Positions 56,601-64,000 of a stretch of 64,000 bases of DNA are shown one piece after another. Numbering within the stretch: the stretch's first letter is position 1; every line of letters begins with the position of its first letter. The notes under the pieces were generated by a model. That model saw only the letters and a list, made by a program, of their open reading frames with translations, made no database searches and was not told where the DNA came from. The DNA comes from Myxococcales bacterium (GTDB taxonomy: Bacteria > Myxococcota_A > Polyangia > Polyangiales > Polyangiaceae), in contig CAHJWM010000016.1 in assembly GCA_903642325.1 (NCBI GenBank), forward strand, positions 39,461-103,460, written 5' to 3'. The position numbers and the translations under genes are program-made.

Positions 56601-57110
56601 TCACAAGCCCTTTTCGGCGACGAAGGTATTGGTGAACGCGGCGCTCTTCTCATAGCTGCGTTCTAGATCGCTCAACAACTTCTTCTCCAGCATCCCGCCG
56701 ACGCCAAAGATCTTGGCCGTCGCGGTAGCGCGCGCCAACCGCTTGCACTGCCGTTCGCCCATGGGCTCCGTCCACATCTCGACCACGACACTGATTTTGT
56801 CACTCATTCGATTCGGCACGACCTGCACGCGGTAGCGATGCGTGATCTTGTTGAATACGCCGCGCTCCTCGTAGCCCGCGTTATCGCCAATCACGGCCTT
56901 GAGTGGCCCAGGCAAGTCTCCGATCGGTGGCGACGCCTCGATCGTGCGGTGGACCTCGTCTCCGCGCTCCTCAGTCTTCGACACGCGCCAAGTCGGGAAC
57001 TTTAGAATCTCCTGAAACAGCCGACGATTGTAGTCGTCGTCGAAAAACACCTTCGTCCAGAACGTCTCTTCGCTGCATTTGAACACGTGCTCGACGCGAA
57101 TTTCGGCCAT
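56601..57110 (-). CDS. DUF2505 family (START-like) protein
   Basis: A 169-residue protein. It starts IRVEHVFKCSEETFWTKVF and continues with FPTWRVSKTEERGDEVHRT and a late GVGGMLEKKLLSDLERSY helix, the layout of DUF2505 and related START/SRPBCC ligand-binding folds. It has no signal or membrane segment. It may bind a lipid or other hydrophobic ligand; this is inferred from the fold only. It is divergent from ccmB with 36 bp between starts. Confidence 0.8.
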   Translation of the reverse strand: MAEIRVEHVFKCSEETFWTKVFFDDDYNRRLFQEILKFPTWRVSKTEERGDEVHRTIEASPPIGDLPGPLKAVIGDNAGYEERGVFNKITHRYRVQVVPNRMSDKISVVVEMWTEPMGERQCKRLARATATAKIFGVGGMLEKKLLSDLERSYEKSAAFTNTFVAEKGL

Positions 57111-57146
57111 GTCTCGAGCCTAGCATCGGGTGTTAGTATCGGGTCA

Positions 57147-57890
57147 ATGGCCGGCGATTCGACGAGCGACGCGGTGGCGCGCCGCGCTTTGCACGCGCTA
57201 CCGCGCCAGCCACTGAGTTGGCTCGCGCAGGCCCGCGCGATCCTGCAAAAGGATCTCGCGATCGAGCTGTCTACGGGCGAGGTGGTGATCACGAGCGGCT
57301 TTTTTGCGCTGCTGGTGGTGATCATGGCCTCGCTCGCCTTCTTTGGAGGCCCGGCCAGCGGTCGTATCGTCGCCTCCGGCGTTATTTGGCTGTCCTTGGC
57401 ATTCTCGGCGGTATTGGCGCTTGGAAAAACCTGGCAGCGCGAGCGCGACGAATCCGCGCTCGACGGCCTGCTCGTCGCGCCAATCTCGCGCAGTGCGATC
57501 TTCGCCGGTAAGGCCCTGGGCGTGCTGTTGTTCTTGGTGATCGTCGAATGCGTGGTGATGCCGACCGCGGCGCTGCTCTTTGCGCTCGACTTGAGCGTCG
57601 TCGGCCCGGGCCTGCTCTGTATTGCGCTCTTTGCTACCCCGGGTATCGCCGCGTCCGGCACGCTCTTCGGCTCCATGACCGTGCGTACCCACGCGCGCGA
57701 TTTGCTGCTCGCGGTCGTTCTCTTCCCATTGCTTTCCCCCACCCTTCTTTCTGCGGTCGCCGCCACGCGCGAGCTCCTCAACGGCGCGCCCGTCGCCGAG
57801 CTCTCCGACTACTTCAAGCTCATGGGCGTCTTCGATCTCGTCTTCGTTTCAGGTGGGCTCATGCTGTTCGGCACTCTCGTCGAACGTTGA
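57147..57890 (+). CDS. ccmB: Heme exporter-like ABC permease (CcmB family), orphan
   Basis: A 247-residue protein with six hydrophobic helices. It begins with WLAQARAILQKDLAIELST, then WQRERDESALDGLLVAPISR and LFATPGIAASGTLFGSMTV, the typical CcmB landmarks. CcmB is the membrane part of the CcmABCD heme-handling system for cytochrome c maturation. Neither ccmA nor ccmC is next to it; the partner genes must be elsewhere. I chose the ATG at 57147; the frame is open 60 bases further upstream. Confidence 0.88.
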   Translation: MAGDSTSDAVARRALHALPRQPLSWLAQARAILQKDLAIELSTGEVVITSGFFALLVVIMASLAFFGGPASGRIVASGVIWLSLAFSAVLALGKTWQRERDESALDGLLVAPISRSAIFAGKALGVLLFLVIVECVVMPTAALLFALDLSVVGPGLLCIALFATPGIAASGTLFGSMTVRTHARDLLLAVVLFPLLSPTLLSAVAATRELLNGAPVAELSDYFKLMGVFDLVFVSGGLMLFGTLVER

Positions 57891-57913
57891 CCGCTGAGTT
57901 AGCCTCGCGTCTT

Positions 57914-57961
57914 GATGAATGGTCACGTGACCCTCATACGGCGGCGCAGCCTTCGGCGGCG
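57914..57961 (+). repeat. REP-like repeat, copy A
   Basis: A 48-bp copy starting GATGAATGGTC and ending AGCCTTCGGCGGCG. Its right part can fold as CGC-A-GCC-TTC-GGC-G-GCG with one A/G mismatch. It also carries a perfect palindrome, GGTCACGTGACC, at 57921-57932. It lies 23 bp after ccmB and is inverted relative to copy B. Confidence 0.6.
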
Positions 57962-58052
57962 TACCGCGGCCTGAGGTAGGGGAGCCGCCGAAGCCAGCGA
58001 GCACGAAACTCGCGGTGATGAGCTCAGCAAAAAGCGGCGTGAAGGCGCGAAT

Positions 58053-58101
58053 CGACGCCGAAGGCTCCGCCGCGCACCGGGGCGCCGTGCGACCATCAAT
58101 C
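58053..58101 (-). repeat. REP-like repeat, copy B
   Basis: A 49-bp copy on the minus strand starting GATTGATGGTC and ending AGCCTTCGGCGTCG, facing copy A across 91 bp. Copies A and B together make a large imperfect inverted repeat between the convergent ccmB and desaturase genes. Confidence 0.6.
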
Positions 58102-58145
58102 CAAAAGACATCTCGACTGCGCGAAGTCTCGGACCGCCCGCGAGC

Positions 58146-59066
58146 TCACGGGCTCTGATCGAGCACCGCTCGTGCGCGCTCGAGCCGCGCACCGCGAGCT
58201 GTCGCCGAGCGACCGCGTCGCTGACCGGGCCCGCGGATATAGCGCTTGAAGCAATAGCTCAGGATCGAGTGCTCGTTCAGCGCTGGGTCGATGTGCGCGG
58301 CGCGCCGAGCATGCAGCGCGGGATACGTGCTCCAGTGAGCCGTTGCGCGCTCATGATGAACGGTGTGGTAGCCGGCGTGGAAGACCAGCCAGTTGACGGT
58401 GGGGCTCACGAAGTTCCGCGAATGATTGTTCGCGGAGCGCGGGTCGCAGCCTACATGTTGCATGTAGTTCGTAAACATCATCGCCCAGGGCGCGAAGAGG
58501 GCCGGGATACCTAGCGCCAAGGCGTACGTCAGTACACCTCGACCCATTCCCCAGCGTGTCATTGCGAGCGCGCACGCGGCCGCGTGCCCGACGGCGACCG
58601 CCGCCGTCTGGACGATGATCTGCTGGAATGGCGAGCCGCATTGCCGGCGTTTTTGCCGCACGTATCGGCGGATTGCCTGGGTTTGGGCGAGGGCGGAGCG
58701 CGTGGGATAGCTGAGCGCGGCCCATAGCGTGTCACTGCCCGCGTACTGCGATGTGCGCGTGGCATCGCCCGGACCGTCCAGGTAGCGGTGATGATTTTGA
58801 TTGTGCGTCGGCAACCAAACGAAGATCGGGCAACCGTAAAAGAACGAGAGCCACGCGGAGTACGCCGCGTTGGCGCGCTTACCGCGAAAGACGGGGGCGT
58901 GTTGTTGATTGTGCGTCAGCACCCCCGCGCAATATGCGAGATAGAGCGCGAGTGGGAGCAGCCAAGGCGCCGCGCGCGGCATGGAGAACGCCACCATGGG
59001 CAACGCAGGAAATAAAATCAGAGACCAAAATAGAGCGCGCCGATCGGCCGCGAAGCGTAGAGTCAT
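58146..59066 (-). CDS. Membrane fatty-acid desaturase family protein
   Basis: A 306-residue protein with about four to six helices and the three His boxes of the family: HNQQH (52-56), HNQNHH (88-93) and HTVHH (234-238). These bind the di-iron centre that inserts a double bond, or hydroxylates, an acyl or related lipid. The C-terminus is Arg-rich. The ATG at 59066 was chosen; the frame is open further upstream into the TetR side. It is divergent from a TetR gene, a common arrangement for lipid desaturases and their regulators. Confidence 0.88.
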   Translation of the reverse strand: MTLRFAADRRALFWSLILFPALPMVAFSMPRAAPWLLPLALYLAYCAGVLTHNQQHAPVFRGKRANAAYSAWLSFFYGCPIFVWLPTHNQNHHRYLDGPGDATRTSQYAGSDTLWAALSYPTRSALAQTQAIRRYVRQKRRQCGSPFQQIIVQTAAVAVGHAAACALAMTRWGMGRGVLTYALALGIPALFAPWAMMFTNYMQHVGCDPRSANNHSRNFVSPTVNWLVFHAGYHTVHHERATAHWSTYPALHARRAAHIDPALNEHSILSYCFKRYIRGPGQRRGRSATARGARLERARAVLDQSP

Positions 59067-59086
59067 GTGAACAATCCGTGTTAGCG

Positions 59087-59094
59087 TTCGCGAA
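59087..59094. promoter_or_regulatory. Palindrome TTCGCGAA in the desaturase-TetR divergent region
   Basis: A perfect 8-bp palindrome lies 20 bp from the desaturase ATG and about 80 bp from the TetR start. A second palindromic CGCATGCG overlaps the beginning of the TetR frame at 59155-59162. Either could be part of a TetR operator; the match is short. Confidence 0.25.
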
Positions 59095-59175
59095 ACCACG
59101 ACACTGCGGCTCGCGTGATTTGAATCATGCGAAACAGAACCGCCTTCCGCTATTCGCATGCGATTCGGGTTCGAG

Positions 59176-59814
59176 ATGAGCAAGCGCCACGAGAGCAATA
59201 CGACGAGAAAAGGGCCAAAACAGCAACGAGGCAAGGCCACGCTGGAGGCCATTCTCGACGGCATGATTCGGGTTTTAGAGCAGGAAGGTTCGGACGCTGC
59301 GACCACCTCACGCGTGGCGGAGGTGGCAGGAGTCAGCGTCGGTACGCTCTATCAATACTTCGCCAATCGGGACGCGATTTTGGACGCACTGCAGGATCGT
59401 GAGTTCGAGCGGGCCCAAGGGATGATGGGCCGTGTGCTCACGCGCGGCGCCTATGGCTCCGATCGCGAAGTGGCGCGCGCCGTCATCGAAGGTCTGCTCG
59501 AGCTACACAGCGCCGCGCCCGCATTGCACCGCTTACTCGTGGTCGAGGGTCTGCGTGTCACCCCGACCGAGCGTGTTCAGGCCTTCGATCTGCGGATCAT
59601 CGGCGCCATCCGCAGCTTTCTCGGTCTGGCCAACGTGCGCATCAGGCGGAAGAACTTGGACGCCGCGGCCTTCGTGATTTACCAAGCCGTGCGTGCCACC
59701 ATGCTGGCCTGTTTGCTCGAGCGACCGCCCGGTTTGGATGCGGCCACGCTGGTAGATGAGATCACGGATCTAGTGCTGCGCTACCTAGCGGAAGACGCCA
59801 GTTCGGGTCCCTGA
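59176..59814 (+). CDS. TetR/AcrR family transcriptional regulator
   Basis: A 212-residue protein. The N-terminal helix-turn-helix (about 20-68) has AILDGMIRVLEQEG, then TSRVAEVAGVSVGTLYQYFANRDAIL. The C-terminal part is a helical ligand-binding and dimer domain. It most likely represses the divergent desaturase gene and itself, as in FabR/DesT-like systems, but the ligand is unknown. I chose the ATG at 59176 (MSKRHESNTT); one at 59158 would add six residues. Confidence 0.9.
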   Translation: MSKRHESNTTRKGPKQQRGKATLEAILDGMIRVLEQEGSDAATTSRVAEVAGVSVGTLYQYFANRDAILDALQDREFERAQGMMGRVLTRGAYGSDREVARAVIEGLLELHSAAPALHRLLVVEGLRVTPTERVQAFDLRIIGAIRSFLGLANVRIRRKNLDAAAFVIYQAVRATMLACLLERPPGLDAATLVDEITDLVLRYLAEDASSGP

Positions 59815-59957
59815 CGGCCATGCCAGAGTCCGCAAATCGACGCATCGCGGGGGTTCCGCCGTTCCCGGGGCTTCTTCGACTTCGTCGTGTATCGGCGCTA
59901 ACCAGCCATTTTCGACCCATTCGACGGCCGCTGCCGAGTACAGTCGCCCAGACCATT

Positions 59958-60560
59958 ATGCAGGAGCTCAAAACTGGAGGTCGCCTCGTCGACGTCGTTT
60001 GGCGTCCTCCGCCCATCGAATCGGAGCGCTTGTTGCTGCGTGGCCGCGAGCCGGAAGATGCGGAGGCAATCTTTCGTTACGCGTCGGACCCGGACGTCAC
60101 GCCGTACATGGCTTGGGAACCTTCGCGGTCGCTAGCCGACGTTTGGGATTTCCTGGATGGTGTGACGGCGCACAACTACGAGCAGGAGGAGCTCGATTAC
60201 GCTCTCGCGCTCCGTTCAGCGCCGGAAGTCTTGATTGGTGGGGTCGGCGTGTACTGGCATCCAAAACAACACCGAGTGATGGAGCTCGGCTATGTGCTGT
60301 CCAAGGATCATTGGGGGCAGGGCTATGTGCCGGAGGCGGCGCGCGCGCTGATTCAATATGCTTTTCGGACTACCCCGGTCGCGCGCATTTACGCGCCAAT
60401 CTTCGCAGAAAATAGCAAGAGCCGCCGGGCCGCCGAAAAAATTGGGCTGCGCTTCGAGGGCGTGTTGCGTTCGGCGGTGGAATTTCGTGGGCAACGCCGC
60501 GACGAGGCTATCTACGCGATCCTGCGCGACGAGAACGAGCGCTCGAGCGAACGACCGTGA
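59958..60560 (+). CDS. GNAT acetyltransferase, RimJ/RimL type
   Basis: A 200-residue protein. It begins IESERLLLRGREPEDAEAIF, has ELGYVLSKDHWGQGYVPEA for the acetyl-CoA loop and ends with NSKSRRAAEKIGLRFEGVLR, the usual RimJ/RimL-like layout. It acetylates an amine of unknown identity (protein N-terminus, small molecule or antibiotic). I chose the ATG at 59958; the frame is open further upstream, but that part has no family similarity. Confidence 0.9.
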   Translation: MQELKTGGRLVDVVWRPPPIESERLLLRGREPEDAEAIFRYASDPDVTPYMAWEPSRSLADVWDFLDGVTAHNYEQEELDYALALRSAPEVLIGGVGVYWHPKQHRVMELGYVLSKDHWGQGYVPEAARALIQYAFRTTPVARIYAPIFAENSKSRRAAEKIGLRFEGVLRSAVEFRGQRRDEAIYAILRDENERSSERP

Positions 60561-60724
60561 ACGTTCGTCGGAGTTGGTGCTTTGCCCGCCATCGGGTCTG
60601 CCGGTGGCGGTCAATCAGATGCCGCCGTCGCGAGCACGATCGACATCGTATGTAGGCGACGGTGAACGCGTTCGCACGCTGTGCAGCGTTCGTGCGCGGC
60701 GGCGGTGACCGTCGATACCGAGGC

Positions 60725-61126
60725 TCATGGGCCCGTATCCCAGCTCACCGCGCGGCCGCTGAGCGCAGTCGCTGATTGTCCGGATGCCCCGGGCGGCGTG
60801 CCACTGCTTGGCGACTGGTCTAGAATGAGTGCGTCGGCGTGCAGCTCGCAAGCGCGCTCGCTCAACGTGTGTCGACACACATTCGGCGCGCCCGGATAGC
60901 ACGTTGCAGACACGGAGCTCACCTCGTGAAACGCACGCGTCCCCACTTCCCCGGCCTGAAGGAGAGGCACGTCTTCTTTGCACTGACGCGCTTCCGGCAC
61001 GACCCCGCGCTAAAAGTCATGCGGCGCCGAAGCATCTTCGAGGCGCGGCGTGAGCACGGGCCCGCCCGCGCATCCAATCACCCAAAGCAACACCGACACC
61101 CATGGACCCACGCCTGCCCGCGACAT
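60725..61126 (-). pseudogene. Small lipoprotein gene interrupted by an in-frame TAG
   Basis: From the ATG at 61126 the frame reads a lipoprotein signal (VSVLLWVIGCAGG, Cys at 19) and ends at TAG (61010-61012) after 38 residues. The same frame continues without another stop to 60725, giving about 90 more residues: VSSVSATCYPGAPNVCRHTL, then ERACELHADALIL, and SATALSGRAVSW near the end. The last part looks like the C-terminal domain of a small myxobacterial lipoprotein family with paired Cys. So this is most simply one gene of about 133 codons with one nonsense change. Readthrough or a base error are the alternatives. Confidence 0.6.
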
Positions 61127-61177
61127 GAAAATGACGATGCGCCGCTGACCTTGCCTCGTCGAGGGCGGCTTTCTCTT

Positions 61178-61226
61178 GATTGATGGTCACCGAGTGCTTC
61201 CGCGGACGGCCCAGCCTTCGGCGGCG
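61178..61226 (+). repeat. REP-like repeat, copy C
   Basis: A 49-bp copy starting GATTGATGGTC and ending AGCCTTCGGCGGCG, in the same orientation as copy A 3.2 kb away. It lies in the 170-bp space between the broken lipoprotein gene and the His-rich membrane protein gene. The DNA after it also shows weaker likeness to the flank of copy B. Confidence 0.6.
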
Positions 61227-61296
61227 TAGTGCGAATTCGCGTCGCTGCGTGAAGCCCTTGGGCATCAGGGAGATCATGGGAGTGAAGATCGCAATT

Positions 61297-62520
61297 TCAT
61301 GACGCCGATGAAGGTTGATGCTGGAGATACCCCATGTCCGGGTTTTCGCGGCGCCAAATGACGTTGTCCATGAAGTAGTGATGAATGTTGATGAAGGCGA
61401 AGAAGGCGGCGAAGTAGGGGGTCGTCCCCAGGGCGCCCAGGCGTTGATGCGTGTGGCGGTGTTGGCTGAGGCGGGCCGCGTCGAGCAAATTGGGAGCGGC
61501 GTGGAAGACGAGCCAGCCGAGGCAGATAGAGGCTGCGGATAGGGTCAGTAACCGCGCCCTCACCGACGGCCCGAAGAATGGCGGCGCCGCTCGCACCTTT
61601 GCTTGGTGATGCGAGAGTAGCCAGACGAAGTACAAATACTGCAGCGAGTGCAAGGCCGGGATCACGTAAACGAGCAGTGGATCCGAGCTCGAGTAAACGG
61701 ACCAGATCCAAATCGACACGAGTAGCCCGGTGAGCGGCGCGAGAGGCGGAAGCCGGCGCTCGCGCTGCCACTTGCGCAAAAAGACGGTGCCCATCAGCAG
61801 CGTACTGACGGCAAATGCAAGCAACGTGACGTGCTCGAGCCACCGCGGGTGGGCAAGCGCATAGTACACGATGCCTTTTTCTTCCGCCTCCGCCGCCGGC
61901 AGGGAAGGGCTTGCCCAAGCGTAAGCCCAGCCGGCGAAACAGTGCGCCAGCACCGCGCGACGCTCGAGCATGCTGAAGTGAACGCCGCGGCGGGCTGAAA
62001 GCACGCTGAGTACGCCGAAGCCCTGCTTCACATAGTGCCAACCCACGAGCAGGAACATCAGCTGAATCAGTGCGCCCATGGCTCGAGAAGAAGCACTGTA
62101 CAGGGCGAAGGTCAGCCAAATACTCATGACGGCGGGCACTAGAACGCCTGCGACCAGGTACCGCACACGCTGCCTCGTCGCGAACGCGTCGCCGAACGCG
62201 CGCCGTCTCGCGTCTTTGTAAAAGAGCAGGTAGGTGACGGCAAAGTGCGGATCGTTGAGCAGATGCGCGGCATGGAACATCAGAAAGCCGATCGCGAGCT
62301 CGGCGGAGTCGAGCCCTATCACCCGGCGTAGCAGCCAAAGCATCGGCAGGAGCAGCAACGTCGCCCCGCCCACGAGCGAGAACTCGACAATGCGCGCTAA
62401 GCGCGTGCCTCGCGCGAGCCCGCCCGCCAACGTTTCGCCGCGCCTCGCACTGACCGGCCCGCTCTCGTGGCTAACTGGCACGGACTCGCTGGGCGCTTGG
62501 ATTGTGCAGGCGTCGTTCAC
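61297..62520 (-). CDS. Polytopic membrane protein with conserved-looking His clusters
   Basis: A 407-residue protein with about nine to ten helices. Clusters of His and Asp lie in or near helices: HAAHLLNDPHF (early), PALHSLQYLYFVWLLSHHQ (middle) and NIHHYFMDNVIWRRENPDM (end). This recalls membrane di-iron enzymes, but the boxes are not those of known desaturases or hydroxylases, and no family is recognised. It is near the desaturase gene, although on the far side of two other genes. The GTG at 62520 is 28 bp from divergent nadD; later starts are possible. Confidence 0.7.
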   Translation of the reverse strand: MNDACTIQAPSESVPVSHESGPVSARRGETLAGGLARGTRLARIVEFSLVGGATLLLLPMLWLLRRVIGLDSAELAIGFLMFHAAHLLNDPHFAVTYLLFYKDARRRAFGDAFATRQRVRYLVAGVLVPAVMSIWLTFALYSASSRAMGALIQLMFLLVGWHYVKQGFGVLSVLSARRGVHFSMLERRAVLAHCFAGWAYAWASPSLPAAEAEEKGIVYYALAHPRWLEHVTLLAFAVSTLLMGTVFLRKWQRERRLPPLAPLTGLLVSIWIWSVYSSSDPLLVYVIPALHSLQYLYFVWLLSHHQAKVRAAPPFFGPSVRARLLTLSAASICLGWLVFHAAPNLLDAARLSQHRHTHQRLGALGTTPYFAAFFAFINIHHYFMDNVIWRRENPDMGYLQHQPSSAS

Positions 62521-62548
62521 CGAAACACTATAGACTTCGCCTACACGG

Positions 62549-63118
62549 ATGCGAAACGCGGTCGCAGTTTACGGCGGGAGCTTCGACCCGCCGCACATCG
62601 CCCATGTGCTGGCCGCGGTTTACGCGCTCAAAATCGCCGGCTTCGAGCGCGTGCTCGTGGTGCCTGTGTTCGAGCATGCCTTTCGTAAGCGGCTCACGCC
62701 CTTCGAGCACCGCGTGCGGATGTGCGAGAGGTCGTTCGCTGGCATCGCCGGCGTGGAGGTGTGTACGGTCGAACGCGAGCTGCCCGCCCCGAGCTTGACA
62801 CTGCACACCATCGAACATTTGGCGTCGGCCCACCCGGACTGGGGGCTGCGCATTCTGATCGGAAGTGACGTCCTCGGGGACACCGCTAAGTGGCACGCCT
62901 TCGACAAAATCAGCGCAATCGCGCCGCCGTACGTCGTGGCTCGCCCGGGCTACCCGCACCCGAGCGCGCATGCCGCCCTTCTGCCTGACGTCTCTTCGAC
63001 GCGCATTCGTGAAGCGCTTGCGTCACGCGGTTCCCTCGATAGTGACGCCTTGCTCGCGAGTACGTTACCGAGCGCGGTGCTGGCGTACATTGGTGAGCAC
63101 GGCCTGTACTCGAGCTAA
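62549..63118 (+). CDS. nadD: Nicotinate-nucleotide adenylyltransferase family protein (NadD-like)
   Basis: A 189-residue nucleotidyltransferase. GGSFDPPHIAHV (9-20) carries the HxGH-like ATP site, and SSTRIREAL near the C-terminus is the second signature. NadD joins nicotinate mononucleotide and ATP in NAD synthesis. No neighbouring NAD gene supports the assignment, and the protein is somewhat shorter than usual. The TAA overlaps the stop of the convergent oxidoreductase gene. Confidence 0.88.
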   Translation: MRNAVAVYGGSFDPPHIAHVLAAVYALKIAGFERVLVVPVFEHAFRKRLTPFEHRVRMCERSFAGIAGVEVCTVERELPAPSLTLHTIEHLASAHPDWGLRILIGSDVLGDTAKWHAFDKISAIAPPYVVARPGYPHPSAHAALLPDVSSTRIREALASRGSLDSDALLASTLPSAVLAYIGEHGLYSS

Positions 63119-64000
63119 TGCGCGGGCACGCCCAGGTCGCATAGGCACTCCTGCGCCGCCAGATAGCCAGCGCAGCCAATCACCGAACCGGCCGGGTGCG
63201 TCCCGGCGCTCGCAGAGAAGAGCCCGGCGATCGGGGTACGGTGCGGCAGTCGATCGGCAAAGCCAAAGCCGTTGTCCACGTGGTGAATGTGACCGTAGCT
63301 GATGCCGAAGTGCTCTTCGATCTTCTTCGGGTGCAGGATTTGCCAGTCGACGACCAACGAGCTCGTGCCGGGGGCGAAGCGGTCGGCGATCTCGAGTAGA
63401 TGCTGGGCGTAGCGCTCGCCGGCTTCGTTCCAGTTCGCGCCCTCGAGCTCGTAGGGCACCCACTGCACGAAGAACGCGGAGCTGATGCGGCCGTGTGGGT
63501 CAGTGAGCGAGCTATCGACCGTGGAATGCATGTACCATTCGATACTCGGAAAATCCGCGAGCTCACCACGCTGCACCGCCTGCCAGCCCCGCTCGAGCTC
63601 GCCGAGGACGTCCGCGCCCTGCGGCAACAAGTGAATGGTCGGCCCGAACTGTCCACCGTGCTGGGGGAGGCAGGTGAACGCGGGGGCCCTTTCCAACGCT
63701 AAATTCAGCTTGAATGTCGAACCCGGGCGCTTCAGCGCGGCGAGCCGCTCGTTGTACGGCGCCGGTAAGTTCTGCTCGCCGATCAAGCCCTGCATCCGAA
63801 ACGGATCAGCGTTCACGATCACCGCGCGCGCGCGGATCTCGGTGCCGTCGGCGAGTAGCACGCCGGTTGCGGCGCCTCCTTCGAGCAGAATCGACTGCAC
63901 CGGCTCGCCCACGACGATGCTGCCGCCGTGGCGAGCCAAGGCATCGGCCAAGACGCGCGACACGGTGCCCATGCCGCCCTGCACGATCATCCACGTGCCG
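63115..64000 (-). CDS. FAD-dependent phytoene-dehydrogenase-like oxidoreductase (partial, N-terminus outside window)
   Basis: About 295 C-terminal residues are seen; the frame continues past the window end (GTWMIVQGGMGTVSRVLADAL). The C-terminus has GLFSASAGTHPAGSVIGCAG, the second FAD contact of the carotenoid desaturase/amine oxidase family, and GTEIRARAVIVNADPF in the middle. It probably oxidises or isomerises a lipid or carotenoid. The dinucleotide-binding N-terminus with GxGxxG is not in the window. Its stop overlaps that of nadD. Confidence 0.85.
   Translation of the reverse strand, partial: GTWMIVQGGMGTVSRVLADALARHGGSIVVGEPVQSILLEGGAATGVLLADGTEIRARAVIVNADPFRMQGLIGEQNLPAPYNERLAALKRPGSTFKLNLALERAPAFTCLPQHGGQFGPTIHLLPQGADVLGELERGWQAVQRGELADFPSIEWYMHSTVDSSLTDPHGRISSAFFVQWVPYELEGANWNEAGERYAQHLLEIADRFAPGTSSLVVDWQILHPKKIEEHFGISYGHIHHVDNGFGFADRLPHRTPIAGLFSASAGTHPAGSVIGCAGYLAAQECLCDLGVPAH

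Noticed and set aside
58011..58151. Short plus-strand frame starting GTGATGAGC between ccmB and the desaturase gene
   Set aside because: It is about 46 codons built on repeat B, with no ribosome site or motif.
60839..61183. Open frame on the plus strand with a run RTRPHFPGLKERHVFF that faintly recalls a REP-associated transposase, next to repeat C
   Set aside because: It lies antisense to the better-supported lipoprotein frame on the minus strand and has no His-Phe-His or catalytic Tyr motif; the likeness is too short.
61017..61277. Minus-strand frame of 86 codons spanning repeat C
   Set aside because: Its sequence is Arg-rich, has no motif, and overlaps the lipoprotein frame; it is made of the repeat and its flank.

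Overview
The window is a GC-rich, densely coded stretch of a chromosome that most resembles the phylum Myxococcota, probably Polyangiales. The signs are an alternative complex III operon, a DUF1592/DUF1552 pair, Hanks-type kinases, HDOD and receiver proteins, and a trypsin-like lipoprotein with a Gly/Ser/Thr-rich linker and a MYXO-CTERM-like tail. This placement is inferred from gene content and protein style, not from a marker-gene tree. I see no rRNA, tRNA, CRISPR array, intact transposon or phage.

Layout. 1-6031 (minus) carries actA-actB-actC-actDE of alternative complex III (quinol to cytochrome c electron transfer); actD and actE are fused, and the last gene leaves the window. A group-2 sigma-70 factor follows, then rpmI-rplT-pheS without the usual infC and pheT. 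On the plus strand are carB, a coiled-coil protein, an Slt-type lytic transglycosylase and a thioredoxin-fold protein. 18-25 kb holds an HDOD response regulator, an M19 dipeptidase, a DUF1232 protein, two Ser/Thr kinases around a DUF423 protein, and a secreted protein of unknown function. 25-29 kb has membrane proteins, heme O synthase (ctaB) and a lone receiver. 28.2-33.8 kb is a minus-strand run: trypsin-like lipoprotein, DUF2279/YfiM-like lipoprotein, SDR, TonB-like protein and a membrane protein.

After metG, 36.1-43.6 kb (plus) carries DUF1592, DUF1552, a radical SAM protein, two GT4 glycosyltransferases and an exostosin-like protein. It converges on a minus-strand run at 43.5-49.0 kb: thymidine phosphorylase, GT4, a GT-C-like membrane protein and a Wzx-like flippase. 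Together these look like one surface-glycan locus, with related GT4 enzymes in both arms. A WYL regulator diverges from the thymidine phosphorylase gene. Next come a cold-shock protein with a clear terminator, a small lytic transglycosylase, speA, a CPBP-family membrane protein and gltX.

56-64 kb is more accessory. It holds a small duplicated Lys/Ala-tailed protein, a DUF2505 protein, an orphan ccmB, a fatty-acid desaturase divergent from a TetR regulator, a GNAT enzyme, a lipoprotein gene broken by an in-frame TAG, a His-rich polytopic membrane protein, nadD, and a phytoene-dehydrogenase-like oxidoreductase cut by the window end. Three copies of a 48-49 bp REP-like repeat lie in the intergenic spaces of this last region.
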